This document shows positions 51,956 to 62,688 of a stretch of 64,000 nt of DNA, one piece after another (the first letter of the stretch is position 1; each line of letters begins with the position of its first letter). Position numbers and translations under genes: made by a program. The DNA comes from Diaphorobacter caeni (GTDB taxonomy: Bacteria; Pseudomonadota; Gammaproteobacteria; Burkholderiales; Burkholderiaceae_C): contig NZ_JADKYZ010000004.1 in NCBI RefSeq assembly GCF_015354245.1, positions 1 through 64,000 of the forward strand, given 5' to 3'. A model generated the notes under the pieces. It was not told the origin of the DNA. It saw only the letters and a list, made by a program, of their open reading frames with translations, and searched no databases.

Positions 51956-52948
51956 TCACTTCTGCTTGGCCGCGCCGGTTTCCTGGATGATTTTTCCATA
52001 GCGCTGGATGTCGGTGACGATCAGCTTGCGGAACTCCTCGGGCGTGCTGTGAAAGCGCTCGTTCTTCTGCACCTCGAAGAATTTCTCCGATTCCGCGTCG
52101 TCCAGAATCACCTTGATCTCGCGGTTCAGGCGCTCGACGATGGGCGCGGGCGTATTCGCCGGGGCCAGAATGCCCATCCAGTTGACCACCTCGAAGCCCG
52201 GCAGATGCGCCGCCTCGGCGATCGTCGGAACGCCCGGCGCCATGGCGCTCGGCTTGGCCGTGGAGATCGCCAGCATCTTGAGACGCCCTGTCTTGGCGAA
52301 GGTGTCGGACGAGGCATAGCCGCTCGAGACCATGTCGATCTCACCCGCCACCGCCGCCTGCACCGAGGCGGGCGTGCCCGCGTAGGGGATGAAGCGCACG
52401 GGCAGCCCCGCTTCCTTCACGAACATCGCCATGCCGAGGTACATGGTGGTCGATCCGCTGATCGCGCCATAGGTCAGCTGGTCCGGATGGGCCTTGGCGT
52501 AGGTCATCATTTCGGAAAGCGTATTGAACGGCGCATCGGCGCGCGCCGCAATGCCGTTGGGCGCGGTCGCCACGGCGCCGACCGGCGTGAAATCCTTGAC
52601 CGCATCGAACGGCAGATTGGGATAGAACCCGGGGTTGATGGCGTGCGCCACGCTGGTGAACAGCAGCGTCTGTCCGTCCGGCCTGGCGCGTGCCACCGCC
52701 CCCGTTCCGACCGCAGCGCCCGCGCCGGGCTTGTTCTCCACGATCACCGGTTGGCCCAGTCGGCCTTCGAGCCGCTTGCTGATGTAGCGCGCCATCAGAT
52801 CCACACCGCCACCGGGTGCGAACGGCACCACGAGGCTCACGGGACGGCTCGGATAGGCCGCCCCGTCGGCGCTCATCGCGCTGGTTCCGGACAACGCTGC
52901 GCCCACGGCCATGGCACTCGCGAGTGCCGCCTTCTTCAAATTCAACAT
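51956..52948 (-). CDS. Bug/TctC-family receptor
   Basis: A 330-residue periplasmic binding protein with a signal peptide (LKKAALASAMAVGAALSGTS, AMS cleavage). The Bug marks are SLVVPFAPGGGVDLMARYIS, IVENKPGAGAAVGTGAVARA, GAISGSTTMYLGMAMFVKEA and PVRFIPYAGTPASVQAAVAG. It would bind the aromatic or aliphatic carboxylate used by the cluster. The gene is the first after the porin gene. No cognate TctAB genes are nearby. It is distinct in sequence from the receptor at 40.1 kb. Confidence 0.88.
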   Translation of the reverse strand: MLNLKKAALASAMAVGAALSGTSAMSADGAAYPSRPVSLVVPFAPGGGVDLMARYISKRLEGRLGQPVIVENKPGAGAAVGTGAVARARPDGQTLLFTSVAHAINPGFYPNLPFDAVKDFTPVGAVATAPNGIAARADAPFNTLSEMMTYAKAHPDQLTYGAISGSTTMYLGMAMFVKEAGLPVRFIPYAGTPASVQAAVAGEIDMVSSGYASSDTFAKTGRLKMLAISTAKPSAMAPGVPTIAEAAHLPGFEVVNWMGILAPANTPAPIVERLNREIKVILDDAESEKFFEVQKNERFHSTPEEFRKLIVTDIQRYGKIIQETGAAKQK

Positions 52949-53003
52949 GCTTTGTCTCCAAGGGCCTGTCGCCGGTCAATGCAGCGACAGGCCCGGCACT
53001 CAC

Positions 53004-54137
53004 TCAGAAATAGTGCTTCATGCCCACCGTGATCGAGCGGGTGTCATTCTTGTAGATGGCGGGATTGCCATCGCTGCCCTTCAGATCGGTCACGAAATCG
53101 GCATAGAACGAGGTGCGCTTGGACAGCGCGTACTGCGTGCCCAGATTCACCACGAACGCATCCGTTCCGTTGACGATGCCGTAGGCGCCTGTGCCATTGG
53201 TGCGGTGCTGGCCGAGTTTCAGATAGGGCTCGAACGCGCCCATGCGGTAGGCGCTGGTCAGAGCCCAGGACTTGGCGCGCGTCCATTTGGCGGAGGTGCC
53301 GGATGCGGTTTCGTACTGGTAGATCGCACCGACGCGCAGCGCACCGAACCTGTAGGTGCCGCCCAGGCTGGTCAGTGCGCCCTTGGCCGCCCACAGCGGA
53401 TCGGGACGCACCTGCGCATATCCGAGACCGACGAAAAGATTTTGATTCTGATAGGTCAACGTCGCGTCAACATGATCGGCAGAGCCATTCTTGGGATTTT
53501 TCCCCAACTCGCCCATGGCATACATGAGCTTGCCCTGAAAACCGGAAATACGGGGACTCACATATTGAATGGCATTATTCTTGCGATTCGACTCCGCACT
53601 CCCCGCAGTTCCATTGCCGCCTGAATATACGGAAATGCCCTCATTATTGTTTCCGCCGCGCCCCGGGCTTCCGGAAATCCAGCGCCCGACCGTCGCCAGA
53701 TCGCCGTTGTACATGATGCCGGTTCCGTTGAAACCGCTGCCGCACCAGTGCAGATCGACCTGGCACAGCAGATTGGCCGAACCCGTCAGATACCGCCCGA
53801 GTCGCACCTCACCCCATTGCTTGCCCGACAGGCCAAGCCAGGCATTGCGGTTGAAGAAGCCAAAACGGCTGGTGTCGCCCGTGTCCACGGTGGGCGCCAG
53901 TTCCAGCATGAAATTGACCTTGGTGCCCTCGCCCAGATCCTCCGAACCCGAGATGATCATGCGCGAAGTTTCAAATGCGCCATTCTGCAGACGATTCACC
54001 GTATTGCCATTGGCGCTCTTGTAATTCTGAATACCCGCATCGAGCACACCGGAAATCTTCAATTCCGATTGCGCATGCGCGGAAAACCCCACCGCCCCGA
54101 GAATCCCCAAAACCGCCCATTGATATTTCAATCGCAT
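53004..54137 (-). CDS. Omp32-like general porin
   Basis: A 377-residue outer-membrane beta-barrel with a signal peptide (MRLKYQWAVLGILGAVGFSA). It begins SELKISGVLDAGIQNYKSAN, has a constriction loop around LHWCGSGFNGTGIMYNGDLA, and ends in the C-terminal strand RSITVGMKHYF with the terminal Phe required for BAM insertion. This is the anion-selective porin family of Burkholderiales. It is 56 bases upstream of the Bug receptor gene, so it probably supplies substrate entry. Its promoter holds the palindrome at 54225-54241. Confidence 0.9.
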   Translation of the reverse strand: MRLKYQWAVLGILGAVGFSAHAQSELKISGVLDAGIQNYKSANGNTVNRLQNGAFETSRMIISGSEDLGEGTKVNFMLELAPTVDTGDTSRFGFFNRNAWLGLSGKQWGEVRLGRYLTGSANLLCQVDLHWCGSGFNGTGIMYNGDLATVGRWISGSPGRGGNNNEGISVYSGGNGTAGSAESNRKNNAIQYVSPRISGFQGKLMYAMGELGKNPKNGSADHVDATLTYQNQNLFVGLGYAQVRPDPLWAAKGALTSLGGTYRFGALRVGAIYQYETASGTSAKWTRAKSWALTSAYRMGAFEPYLKLGQHRTNGTGAYGIVNGTDAFVVNLGTQYALSKRTSFYADFVTDLKGSDGNPAIYKNDTRSITVGMKHYF

Positions 54138-54224
54138 ATTTGTCCCCGTAAATATTATTTATCCCGCATTCACATAACCAAAGCTTCGGCGCTGGGGCAA
54201 TTCTGATCAATAAGACTTGAGAAG

Positions 54225-54241
54225 TCCCATACAAAATGGGA
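54225..54241. promoter_or_regulatory. Palindrome upstream of the porin gene
   Basis: TCCCAT-ACAAA-ATGGGA, a perfect 6-5-6 palindrome of the T-N11-A type used by LysR regulators, 88 bases before the porin ATG. It is a candidate site for the LysR protein of this cluster. Confidence 0.4.
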
Positions 54242-54345
54242 TGCATCTATAAATTTGTCCTGAACAGGTTTTTTCTCAGGGTTTTCCAGAAAGATGACGA
54301 CAGATGGGCACATGGGCGCATTGGCACATTCGCGCTCCAAAGCAA

Positions 54346-54379
54346 AGAGCCGGGTCCGCTGTTCGCGGCACCCGGCTCT
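54346..54379 (-). terminator. Terminator of pepP
   Basis: AGAGCCGGG / CCCGGCTCT stem with a loop of about 16 bases, followed on the minus strand by TTTGCTTTGG. It lies 25 bases past the pepP stop. Confidence 0.65.
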
Positions 54380-54403
54380 CTGGCGGCGAGTCGACTGGCG
54401 GAC

Positions 54404-55795
54404 TCACCCCTTCATCAACGCCTCGATCTCCTCGGCCTTCACCGGCACGCCGCGCGTGAGCAGCTCGCAGCCGGTGTCGGTGACCACCGCGTCGTCCTCG
54501 ATGCGGATGCCGATGTGGTGGAACTGTTCGGGCACGCCGGGCGCGGGGCGCACGTAGATGCCCGGCTCGATGGTCGTGACCATGCCGGGGCGCAGGATGC
54601 GGCTCGGGCGGTTCAGGATGGTCTCGCCCGAGAGCGGGTCACGGCGTTCGCTCACGGTGCCGATCTCGCTGGGCTCGACATAGCTGCCGCAGTCGTGCAC
54701 GTCCATGCCCAGCCAGTGGCCGGTGCGGTGCATGTAGAACTGGAAGTAGGCGCGCGACTCGATCACGTCCTGCGCGGTGGCGTGCTTGTTGCGGTCGATC
54801 AGCCCGAGGTCAAGCATGCCCTGCGCGAGCACGGCGACGGTGGCGTCGTGCGGGTCGTTGAAGCGGTTGCCGGCCTTGGTCACGGCGATCGCGGCCTCCT
54901 GGCTGGCGTGGACCAGATCGTAGAGCGCGCGCTGCGGGCCGGTGAATTGGCCGTCGGCGGGGAAGGTGCGGGTGATGTCGCTCGCGTAGCCGTCGAGCTC
55001 GCAGCCCGCGTCGATCAGCACCAGCTCGCCCTTCTTCACCGGTGCCTTGTCCGCGCGGTAGTGCAGCACGCAGGCGTTGTGGCCCGCCGCGACGATGGAG
55101 TCGTACGCCACGTACTGCGCGCCGCTTTGGCGGAACTCGTGCAGCAGTTCGGCATCGAGGTGGTACTCGCGCACGTCCTCGCCCGCACGCAGCATGGCGG
55201 CCGAGCGCTGCATGGCGCGCACATGGGCGCGCGCGCTGATGACGCCCGCGCGGCGCATGATGTCCAGCTCGTGCGCATCCTTCACCAAGCGCATGTCGTC
55301 GAGCAGCGCGCACAGGTCACGCTGCTCGGTCGGGCACATCGCGCCGTAGCGCACGCGGGCGCGCACCTTGTTGAGCCAGCCATCGACCTGCGCGGCAAGA
55401 CCCTCGTGCGTGGCGAACGGATACCAGGCGCAGTCGGTGTTCTCCAGCAGCCGCGCGATGCGCGCGGGCAGCTCGGTGATCGAGTGGGCCGCGTCCATGC
55501 CGAGCGTGGCGACCGCCGCCTCCGGCCCGAGACGGTAGCCGTCCCAGATTTCGCGCTCCAGATCCTTGGGCTGGCAGAACAGCGTGCTCGTGCCGTCCGC
55601 CGCCAGCACCAGGCAGGCGTTGGGCTCGGTGAACCCGGTCAAGTAATAGAAATAGCTGTCGTGTCGATACAGAAAGCTGTTGTCACGATTGCGTTGGCGC
55701 TCGGGAGCCGTGGGAATGACGGCGATTCCACCTTTGCCAAGTTGCGAAGCCAGGCGGGCACGACGTTGGGCGTAGACAGATGCGGAGGAGTTCAT
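54404..55795 (-). CDS. pepP: Xaa-Pro aminopeptidase (aminopeptidase P)
   Basis: A 463-residue metalloprotease that removes an N-terminal residue before proline. The metal ligands are Asp in LVLIDAGCELDGYASDITRT, His in MHRTGHWLGMDVHDCG, and Glu in GMVTTIEPGIYVRPAPGVPE, with the final Glu in HHIGIRIEDDAVVTDTG. The N-terminal creatinase-like domain (SFLYRHDSYFYYLTGFTEPN) is complete. Length and motif order match E. coli PepP (441). Confidence 0.92.
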   Translation of the reverse strand: MNSSASVYAQRRARLASQLGKGGIAVIPTAPERQRNRDNSFLYRHDSYFYYLTGFTEPNACLVLAADGTSTLFCQPKDLEREIWDGYRLGPEAAVATLGMDAAHSITELPARIARLLENTDCAWYPFATHEGLAAQVDGWLNKVRARVRYGAMCPTEQRDLCALLDDMRLVKDAHELDIMRRAGVISARAHVRAMQRSAAMLRAGEDVREYHLDAELLHEFRQSGAQYVAYDSIVAAGHNACVLHYRADKAPVKKGELVLIDAGCELDGYASDITRTFPADGQFTGPQRALYDLVHASQEAAIAVTKAGNRFNDPHDATVAVLAQGMLDLGLIDRNKHATAQDVIESRAYFQFYMHRTGHWLGMDVHDCGSYVEPSEIGTVSERRDPLSGETILNRPSRILRPGMVTTIEPGIYVRPAPGVPEQFHHIGIRIEDDAVVTDTGCELLTRGVPVKAEEIEALMKG

Positions 55796-55883
55796 TCGCC
55801 CATCGTACTGCGGCGGAGATATCCACGCCGGGAGGCGGCGCGGAAAATCCTCTTCAATCGAGCTTCAATCCGGCCCCGGCAGA

Positions 55884-56636
55884 TCACAACGCCGACACCA
55901 GCATGCTCACGCCCGCAAGCAGCAGCAGCGTGCAGACCAGCCACTGCAGCACGCGCACCGGCAATGGCGGCGGGTATTTGGCGAGCAGCCAGGTGACGCC
56001 CGCGACCACCGGCACGGCGAAGGCGGCGACGATCACGGACGACTTGGTCAGCTCGCCCATCGAGATCACGATGCCCAGACGCAGCACCGTGTTGGCGAGA
56101 AACAGCACCAGCAAACACTGGCGGATCAGCGCGGCGGGCAGCGGCTCGCGGTAGAGGTGATAGACGATGGGCGGGCCCGACGTGGAGAACAGCCCTCCGA
56201 GCAGCCCCGAGAGGCCACCCGCGACATACATGGAGCGCGCGCCGGAAGGCGTCTCGCGGCGGCCCTTCTGCGAGAGCAGCAAAAACGCGCAGGCGATGAT
56301 GGTCACGCCGAGCAGCATGCGCAGGATGTTGACCAGATCGCCGCTCAGCAGCTGCAGCAGCCCGAGCCCGATCAGCACACCGATCTGGCTGCTGATGAGC
56401 ATGGGCTTGAGCAGATCCCAGCGCGGCTTGAAGGGGTGGCTGCGCAGGAACACCACACCGTTGACGAGCGAGAGCAGGCCCGCGACGTTGGCGGCGTCGG
56501 CGATCGGCAGAAGATGCAGCGCTCCGGCCAGCCCCACGAAAATCAGCGCAAACGCGAACCCGGTCAGATTCTGGCAGGCCGATGCCAATGCCACCACGAC
56601 CAGCAGCATTCCAAAGCTGCCCCAACCCATACCCAT
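55884..56636 (-). CDS. TauE/SafE-family sulfite/organic anion exporter
   Basis: A 250-residue permease with about eight hydrophobic segments (GSFGMLLVVVALASACQNLT, FALIFVGLAGALHLLPIADA, GVLIGLGLLQLLSGDLVNIL and the C-terminal VLQWLVCTLLLLAGVSMLVS). The GGLSGLLGGLFSTSGPPIVY motif is the hallmark of the TauE/SafE family. It likely exports sulfite or a small organic anion. It is a monocistronic gene between pepP and the nucleotidyltransferase. Confidence 0.8.
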   Translation of the reverse strand: MGMGWGSFGMLLVVVALASACQNLTGFAFALIFVGLAGALHLLPIADAANVAGLLSLVNGVVFLRSHPFKPRWDLLKPMLISSQIGVLIGLGLLQLLSGDLVNILRMLLGVTIIACAFLLLSQKGRRETPSGARSMYVAGGLSGLLGGLFSTSGPPIVYHLYREPLPAALIRQCLLVLFLANTVLRLGIVISMGELTKSSVIVAAFAVPVVAGVTWLLAKYPPPLPVRVLQWLVCTLLLLAGVSMLVSAL

Positions 56637-56735
56637 TTTTAGCCCAATCTTCGAAACAGTTCGCCGCCGAAGCCGGGATTTTGACGCAACTGCCGCAGGT
56701 CAGTGACGGGCTCGGCTATTCGCTGCGGGAGGTCG

Positions 56736-57518
56736 TCAGGCGTTGAGCTGCGCCAGGCGCTCGGGCGTTCCCACGTCCGTCCAGCGGCCCGTGTAGACGC
56801 TGGCGCCCACCCGTCCCGCATCCATCGCGCGGCGCAGCAGGGCCGCGAGCGGTGCGGCGACGCCGTCCGGGTTGCCTTGGGCGATGTCGCACCAAGGCGC
56901 GCGAAACAGCCCGGCCTTGAGCAGCGCGATCGTGCTGTAGGTGTAGCGCGGCAGCGGGCTCGGTTGGTCCTTGGGAAGATTCAGAGCGCGCGAGCCATCG
57001 AGCGCGAAATCACCGAGCGGGTTGTGTGCGGGATTGGGCACCAGCCACAGATGCGCGAGATCGTCGGACGCCGCGAATTGCCGTGCGATGGCCGCATCGA
57101 ACACGAAATCGGGCGCAAACACGTCGCCCGCGGCAAGCCAGAAAGCCTCGCCAAGCAGCGGCAGCGCTCGCGCAATGCCGCCCGCCGTCTCAAGCGCATG
57201 ACCAAAATCGCGCCCCTCGTGTGAATAGCGCAGGCGCTGCCCAGCGGCGAGCTCGGACCATACGGCGTCGAGATGCGCGGGGATCTGCTCGCCCAGCCAG
57301 GCGGTGTTCACCACCAGCGCGTTCACGCCGCCCTGCTGCAGCGCGGCGATGTGCCAATCAAGCAGCGCCCGGCCCTGCACCTGCAGCAGCGGCTTGGGCG
57401 TCACATCGGTGAGTGGCCGCATGCGCTCGCCGCGCCCGGCCGCAAGCAGCATGGCGTTCAGGGACCGGTTTTCTGGCGGACGGGCTGGAGATTCAGAGAG
57501 GTGCGAAGCGGTCTGCAT
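56736..57518 (-). CDS. MurU-like nucleotidyltransferase
   Basis: A 260-residue sugar-phosphate nucleotidyltransferase starting at 57518 (MQTASHLSES); an ATG at 57560 gives 14 more residues. The marks are NAMLLAAGRGERMRPLTDVT and PKPLLQVQGRALLDWHIAAL (nucleotide binding), then FWLAAGDVFAPDFVFD and TGRWTDVGTPERLAQLN. It resembles MurU, which charges N-acetylmuramate 1-phosphate with UTP in cell-wall recycling; other sugar substrates are possible. The partner kinase AmgK is not in the window. Confidence 0.75.
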   Translation of the reverse strand: MQTASHLSESPARPPENRSLNAMLLAAGRGERMRPLTDVTPKPLLQVQGRALLDWHIAALQQGGVNALVVNTAWLGEQIPAHLDAVWSELAAGQRLRYSHEGRDFGHALETAGGIARALPLLGEAFWLAAGDVFAPDFVFDAAIARQFAASDDLAHLWLVPNPAHNPLGDFALDGSRALNLPKDQPSPLPRYTYSTIALLKAGLFRAPWCDIAQGNPDGVAAPLAALLRRAMDAGRVGASVYTGRWTDVGTPERLAQLNA

Positions 57519-57656
57519 GGACGCACACTGTAGTGCATCGCCGGTCGATTGACGGTGCATCGCAGTCCGGTTTGATGCCCCTTCCGGACCCCGGCCTCGG
57601 GCACTTAGTAAAATAGGGGGTTTTCTCTACCCCAGTCCCTCCGGAGCCCGCCTCTC

Positions 57657-59714
57657 ATGGCCAATTCACAACAAATGGCGAATGCGATCCGCGCACTCGC
57701 AATGGATGCCGTTCAACAAGCCAATTCCGGCCACCCCGGTGCGCCCATGGGCATGGCCGACATGGCCGTGGCTTTGTGGGGACGCCATCTGCGCCACAAC
57801 CCGACCAACCCGAACTGGGCTGATCGCGACCGCTTCGTGCTGTCCAATGGCCACGCTTCGATGCTGCTGTACTCGGTGCTGCACCTGTCGGGCTACGACC
57901 TGCCGATGGAAGAGCTCAAGAACTTCCGCAAGCTGCACAGCAAGACCGCCGGTCACCCGGAGCACGGCATCACCCCAGGCGTGGAAACCACCACAGGCCC
58001 GCTGGGTCAAGGCATCACCAACGCCGTCGGTTTCGCGCTGGCTGAAAAGCTGCTGGCCAAGGAATTCAACCGCGACGGCCACGCCATCGTCGATCACCAC
58101 ACCTACGTGTTCCTCGGTGACGGCTGCCTGATGGAAGGCATCAGCCAGGAAGCGATTTCGCTGGCCGGCGCATGGAAGCTGGGCAAGCTGATCGCGCTGT
58201 ACGACGACAACGGCATCAGCATCGACGGCAAGGTCGCCCCCTGGTTCATCGACAACACGCCCGAGCGCCTGCGCGCCTGCGGCTGGAACGTGATCGACGC
58301 GGTGGACGGCCATGACGCCGACGCCATCGACGCTGCCATCGCCAAGGCCAAGCAAAGCTCCGACAAGCCCACGATGATCGTCTGCAAGACCAGCATCGGC
58401 AAGGGCTCGCCCAACCGCGCGAACACCTCCAAGGCCCACGGCGAGCCACTGGGCGCCGAAGAAATCACGCTGACACGCGAAGCGCTGGGCTGGACGGCCG
58501 AGCCGTTCGTGATTCCCGCCGACGTGTACGGCGACTGGGATGCCAAGGACAAGGGCACAGCCACCGAAGGCGAATGGAACCAGCGCTTTGACGCGTACTC
58601 CGCCGCCTTCCCCGAGCTGGCAGCCGAGTTCTCGCGCCGCATGGCGGGCGACCTGCCCCGCCACTTCGCGCAGACCGCCGTGGACGCCGTGATCGAAGCC
58701 CACACCAAGGCCGAGACCGTCGCCAGCCGCAAGGCCAGCCAGATCGCTCTGGAAACCTTCACCGCCCAACTGCCCGAACTGCTGGGCGGCAGCGCCGACC
58801 TGACCGGCTCCAACCTCACCAACACCAAGGCCACACCGGCCCTGCGCTTTGACGCCAACGGCGACGTGGTGCAGACCGAAGTGCAAACGGGCGAGAAGAC
58901 AGAACTCGTCGGCGGCCGCCACATCAATTACGGCGTGCGCGAATTCGGCATGGCTGCGGTGATGAACGGCATCGCGCTGCACGGCGGTTTCATCCCCTAC
59001 GGCGGCACGTTCCTCACGTTCAGCGACTACAGCCGCAACGCGATCCGCATGGCTTCGCTGATGAAGCAGCGCGTGATCCACGTGTTCACGCACGACTCCA
59101 TCGGCCTCGGCGAAGACGGCCCGACCCACCAGTCGATCGAGCATGCCGCCAGCCTGCGCCTGATTCCCGGCCTCGACGTGTGGCGTCCTGCCGACACGGC
59201 CGAAACCGCCGTGGCCTGGAGCGTCGCGCTGTCCAACCGCAACAAGCCGACCGCCCTGCTGCTGTCGCGCCAGAACCTGCCCTACCTCGCCAAGACCGAT
59301 CTGGGCGACATCTCGCGCGGCGCCTACGTGCTGTCCGAGCCCAAGGACATCGGCCTGAACAAGAAGGCCAAGGCGGTGATCATCGCCACCGGCTCCGAAG
59401 TGCAACTGGCCGTGGCCGCGCAAAAGCTGCTGGCCGAGAAGAAGATCCCCGTGCGCGTGGTCTCCATGCCCAGCACGACGACCTTCGACCGCGAAGACAC
59501 CAAGTACAAGAAGCTCGTTCTGCCGGAAGGCCTGCCGCGCGTCGCCGTGGAAATGGGCGTGACGGACGGCTGGTGGAAGTACGGCTGTGCGGCCGTCGTC
59601 GGCATCGACACCTTCGGCGAATCGGCTCCGGCCGGCGTGCTGTTCAAGCATTTCGGCTTCACCCCCGAGAACGTGGCCGAGACCGTGCAGGCCGCTTTGC
59701 AGCGCGCGCGCTGA
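57657..59714 (+). CDS. tkt: Transketolase
   Basis: A 685-residue TPP enzyme of the pentose phosphate and Calvin routes. The start [20 protein letters not shown], the TPP motif [20 protein letters not shown] through [34 protein letters not shown] and [20 protein letters not shown] are all typical. It is followed 93 bases later by gap, a common pairing in Burkholderiales. Confidence 0.95.
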   Translation: MANSQQMANAIRALAMDAVQQANSGHPGAPMGMADMAVALWGRHLRHNPTNPNWADRDRFVLSNGHASMLLYSVLHLSGYDLPMEELKNFRKLHSKTAGHPEHGITPGVETTTGPLGQGITNAVGFALAEKLLAKEFNRDGHAIVDHHTYVFLGDGCLMEGISQEAISLAGAWKLGKLIALYDDNGISIDGKVAPWFIDNTPERLRACGWNVIDAVDGHDADAIDAAIAKAKQSSDKPTMIVCKTSIGKGSPNRANTSKAHGEPLGAEEITLTREALGWTAEPFVIPADVYGDWDAKDKGTATEGEWNQRFDAYSAAFPELAAEFSRRMAGDLPRHFAQTAVDAVIEAHTKAETVASRKASQIALETFTAQLPELLGGSADLTGSNLTNTKATPALRFDANGDVVQTEVQTGEKTELVGGRHINYGVREFGMAAVMNGIALHGGFIPYGGTFLTFSDYSRNAIRMASLMKQRVIHVFTHDSIGLGEDGPTHQSIEHAASLRLIPGLDVWRPADTAETAVAWSVALSNRNKPTALLLSRQNLPYLAKTDLGDISRGAYVLSEPKDIGLNKKAKAVIIATGSEVQLAVAAQKLLAEKKIPVRVVSMPSTTTFDREDTKYKKLVLPEGLPRVAVEMGVTDGWWKYGCAAVVGIDTFGESAPAGVLFKHFGFTPENVAETVQAALQRAR

Positions 59715-59723
59715 ATCCGGTGA

Positions 59724-60809
<1,086 letters not shown>

Positions 60810-60842
60810 GCCACCCGACAGCGGATTCAATCCACGTCAACG

Positions 60843-60868
60843 AAAAGCGCCTTCGGGCGCTTTTTTTT
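60843..60868 (+). terminator. Terminator of gap
   Basis: AAAGCGCC-TTCG-GGCGCTTT stem followed by a further run of T (eight in a row), about 34 bases past the gap stop. Confidence 0.85.
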
Positions 60869-61107
60869 CGTCGATTGATAGACGTTAACAATTGATGCTC
60901 AATGTAAGACAAGAGCTTATCTATTATCCGTGCCACTCTGACATTGATAGCAATGCAGTACCTACGCGGCGTGCGCCGGGCGGTTTCGATAATCGTCCCA
61001 CACGGACAACAACGCCGTTTCTGACCATCCATCCAGGTTCGCGGAACCGGGACAGCCCCACCGGGGCCTCCCCCGAACGAGCCCACTCACCAGAGGAGTC
61101 CAACACC

Positions 61108-61461
61108 ATGCAAAGCAAACTGATCGGCACCGCGCTCGCCGCCGTCGCCCTCGCTGCACTGACAGCCTGCTCGTCCATTCCCGCACCGCAGGGCGAGATG
61201 GCCGTGGCGCAGAGCACCGTCGAGCGCGTCTCCACCGTGCCTCAGGTGACCGCCTACGCCCCCGTCGAGCTGCAGAACGCCCGCGACCTGTGGTCCAAGG
61301 CACAGCGCGCCATGGAGAACAAGGATTACACCGATGCGCGCCGCTATGCCGAGGCCGCCGAGGCTCAGGCACGTCTGGCGGAAACCAAGGCCCAGGTGGC
61401 CGAGAACCAGGCGCGTCTGCAGGCCGTGCAGCGCGGCTATCAGGCACAGCCCGCGCGCTGA
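61108..61461 (+). CDS. DUF4398-type lipoprotein
   Basis: A 117-residue lipoprotein starting at 61108 (MQSKLIGTAL), with GAGGAG about 10 bases upstream. The signal ends in lipobox LTAC. The mature part is one long Ala/Glu/Gln-rich helix (YAPVELQNARDLWSKAQRAM, then YAEAAEAQARLAETKAQVAE), the DUF4398 pattern. The longer upstream frame overlaps the terminator region. It lies 61 bases before a second, larger lipoprotein with the same domain; the two probably act together at the cell envelope. Confidence 0.8.
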   Translation: MQSKLIGTALAAVALAALTACSSIPAPQGEMAVAQSTVERVSTVPQVTAYAPVELQNARDLWSKAQRAMENKDYTDARRYAEAAEAQARLAETKAQVAENQARLQAVQRGYQAQPAR

Positions 61462-61522
61462 TCACTGAGCCGCCCTCGAGCTCGCCCACAAGACACCGCC
61501 TCTTCGGATGCAAGGAATTTCC

Positions 61523-62437
61523 ATGACACAAGCCACCCGCACCCACCACCCTCTGCGCCGCGCCGGCATGCTGGCCACCAGCATCGCGGCCATCTCCTTT
61601 CTCGCCGCCTGCGCCACGCGTGATGCGCCGCTCGAGCCGCTGCAGAAGGCCCGCGCCGCCGTCAGCACGGCCATGAACAACGCACAGGTCGTTCAGCTCG
61701 CGCCGCTGGAGCTCAAGAACGCGACCGACACGCTCTCGCAGGCCGACAGCGCCTGGACCAAGGACGCCGACACGGCCGAGGCCACTCACCTCTCCAACCT
61801 CGCCTTGCAGCGTGCGCAGATCGCCGAGAACGTGGCGCGCACCCGCCAGCTCGATGTGGACATCCGCCAGGCCGGTGTCGATGCGGAACGCAAGCGCCTG
61901 CAGGGCGACGCCGCCCGCGCCAACGCACAGGCCGACCAGGCCCGCGCAGCCGCGGCCGCCAGTGCCACCGCAGCGCAGCAGGCACAGCAGCGCGCCGCCG
62001 ACAGCGACGCCAAGGTGCAGGCGCTGCAAAAGCAGTTGAATGACCTGCAGGCGCAGCAGACCGAACGTGGTCTGCTGGTGACGCTGGGTGACGTGCTGTT
62101 CGAGTTCGGCAAGGCCGACCTCACCTCGCAGGCCGCACCGCGTCTGGACAAGCTCGCCGACTTTCTGCGCGAATTCCCCAAGCGCAAGCTGCTGATCGAA
62201 GGCTACACCGACAGCGTCGGCACCGACGCGATCAATCAGACGCTGTCGCAGCGCCGCGCCGAATCGGTGCAGCAGGCGCTGGTATCGCGCGGCATCACCG
62301 CCGACCGCATCACCACACAGGGTTACGGCAAGGCCTTCCCGGTGGCTGACAACGCGTCGCCGGAAGGCCGCGCGATGAACCGCCGCGTGGAAATCGTGAT
62401 CGCCGACGAGAACGGCAACCTGCGTTCGCGCCGCTGA
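61523..62437 (+). CDS. OmpA-family lipoprotein with DUF4398 domain
   Basis: A 304-residue lipoprotein starting at 61523 (MTQATRTHHP), with AAGGAA just upstream. The lipobox is SFLAAC. A DUF4398-like N-terminal helix (LAPLELKNATDTLSQADSAW) precedes a long coiled coil and a C-terminal OmpA domain: VLFEFGKADLTSQAAPRLDK, LIEGYTDSVGTDAINQTLSQ (peptidoglycan-binding Asp/Arg set) and RGITADRITTQGYGKAFPVA. It likely anchors the outer membrane to peptidoglycan. Confidence 0.88.
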   Translation: MTQATRTHHPLRRAGMLATSIAAISFLAACATRDAPLEPLQKARAAVSTAMNNAQVVQLAPLELKNATDTLSQADSAWTKDADTAEATHLSNLALQRAQIAENVARTRQLDVDIRQAGVDAERKRLQGDAARANAQADQARAAAAASATAAQQAQQRAADSDAKVQALQKQLNDLQAQQTERGLLVTLGDVLFEFGKADLTSQAAPRLDKLADFLREFPKRKLLIEGYTDSVGTDAINQTLSQRRAESVQQALVSRGITADRITTQGYGKAFPVADNASPEGRAMNRRVEIVIADENGNLRSRR

Positions 62438-62463
62438 TCGGGCGAATTTTCGGTTCTCCTGCC

Positions 62464-62498
62464 GGGCATGACGGGATGGGCGTCCCATCATGCCCTTT
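62464..62498 (+). terminator. Terminator after the OmpA-family gene
   Basis: GGGCATGA / TCATGCCC outer stem with a second inner stem (ATGGG / CCCAT), followed by TTTTT. It lies 26 bases past the stop. Confidence 0.7.
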
Positions 62499-62504
62499 TT
62501 CGTT

Positions 62505-62672
62505 TTAGGGATCCTTTGCACGAATCGATCGACAAGCAGTTTGTGTGGATCGGGATGGTATACAAGGCGAAAACCGCAGCGATAGCCGTAGCTATCGCGA
62601 GGATTTTCAACGCCGTAGACCGCCCGAGTCCGCGCAAGCATGCGTCGATCTGATTTGTGCAGAGGGTCCCTA
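62505..62672. repeat. Dispersed intergenic repeat, copy 2
   Basis: The central 100 bases match 51075-51160 in the same orientation. The inner hairpin is GCGATAGC-CGTA-GCTATCGC (62579-62598); compared with copy 1 both arms differ at the same paired position (A-T there, G-C here), which keeps the stem. Outer arms (TTAGGGATCCTTTGCACGA and GTGCAGAGGGTCCCTAGG) are partly complementary. Confidence 0.65.
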
Positions 62673-62688
62673 GGCTACATTGGACGCC

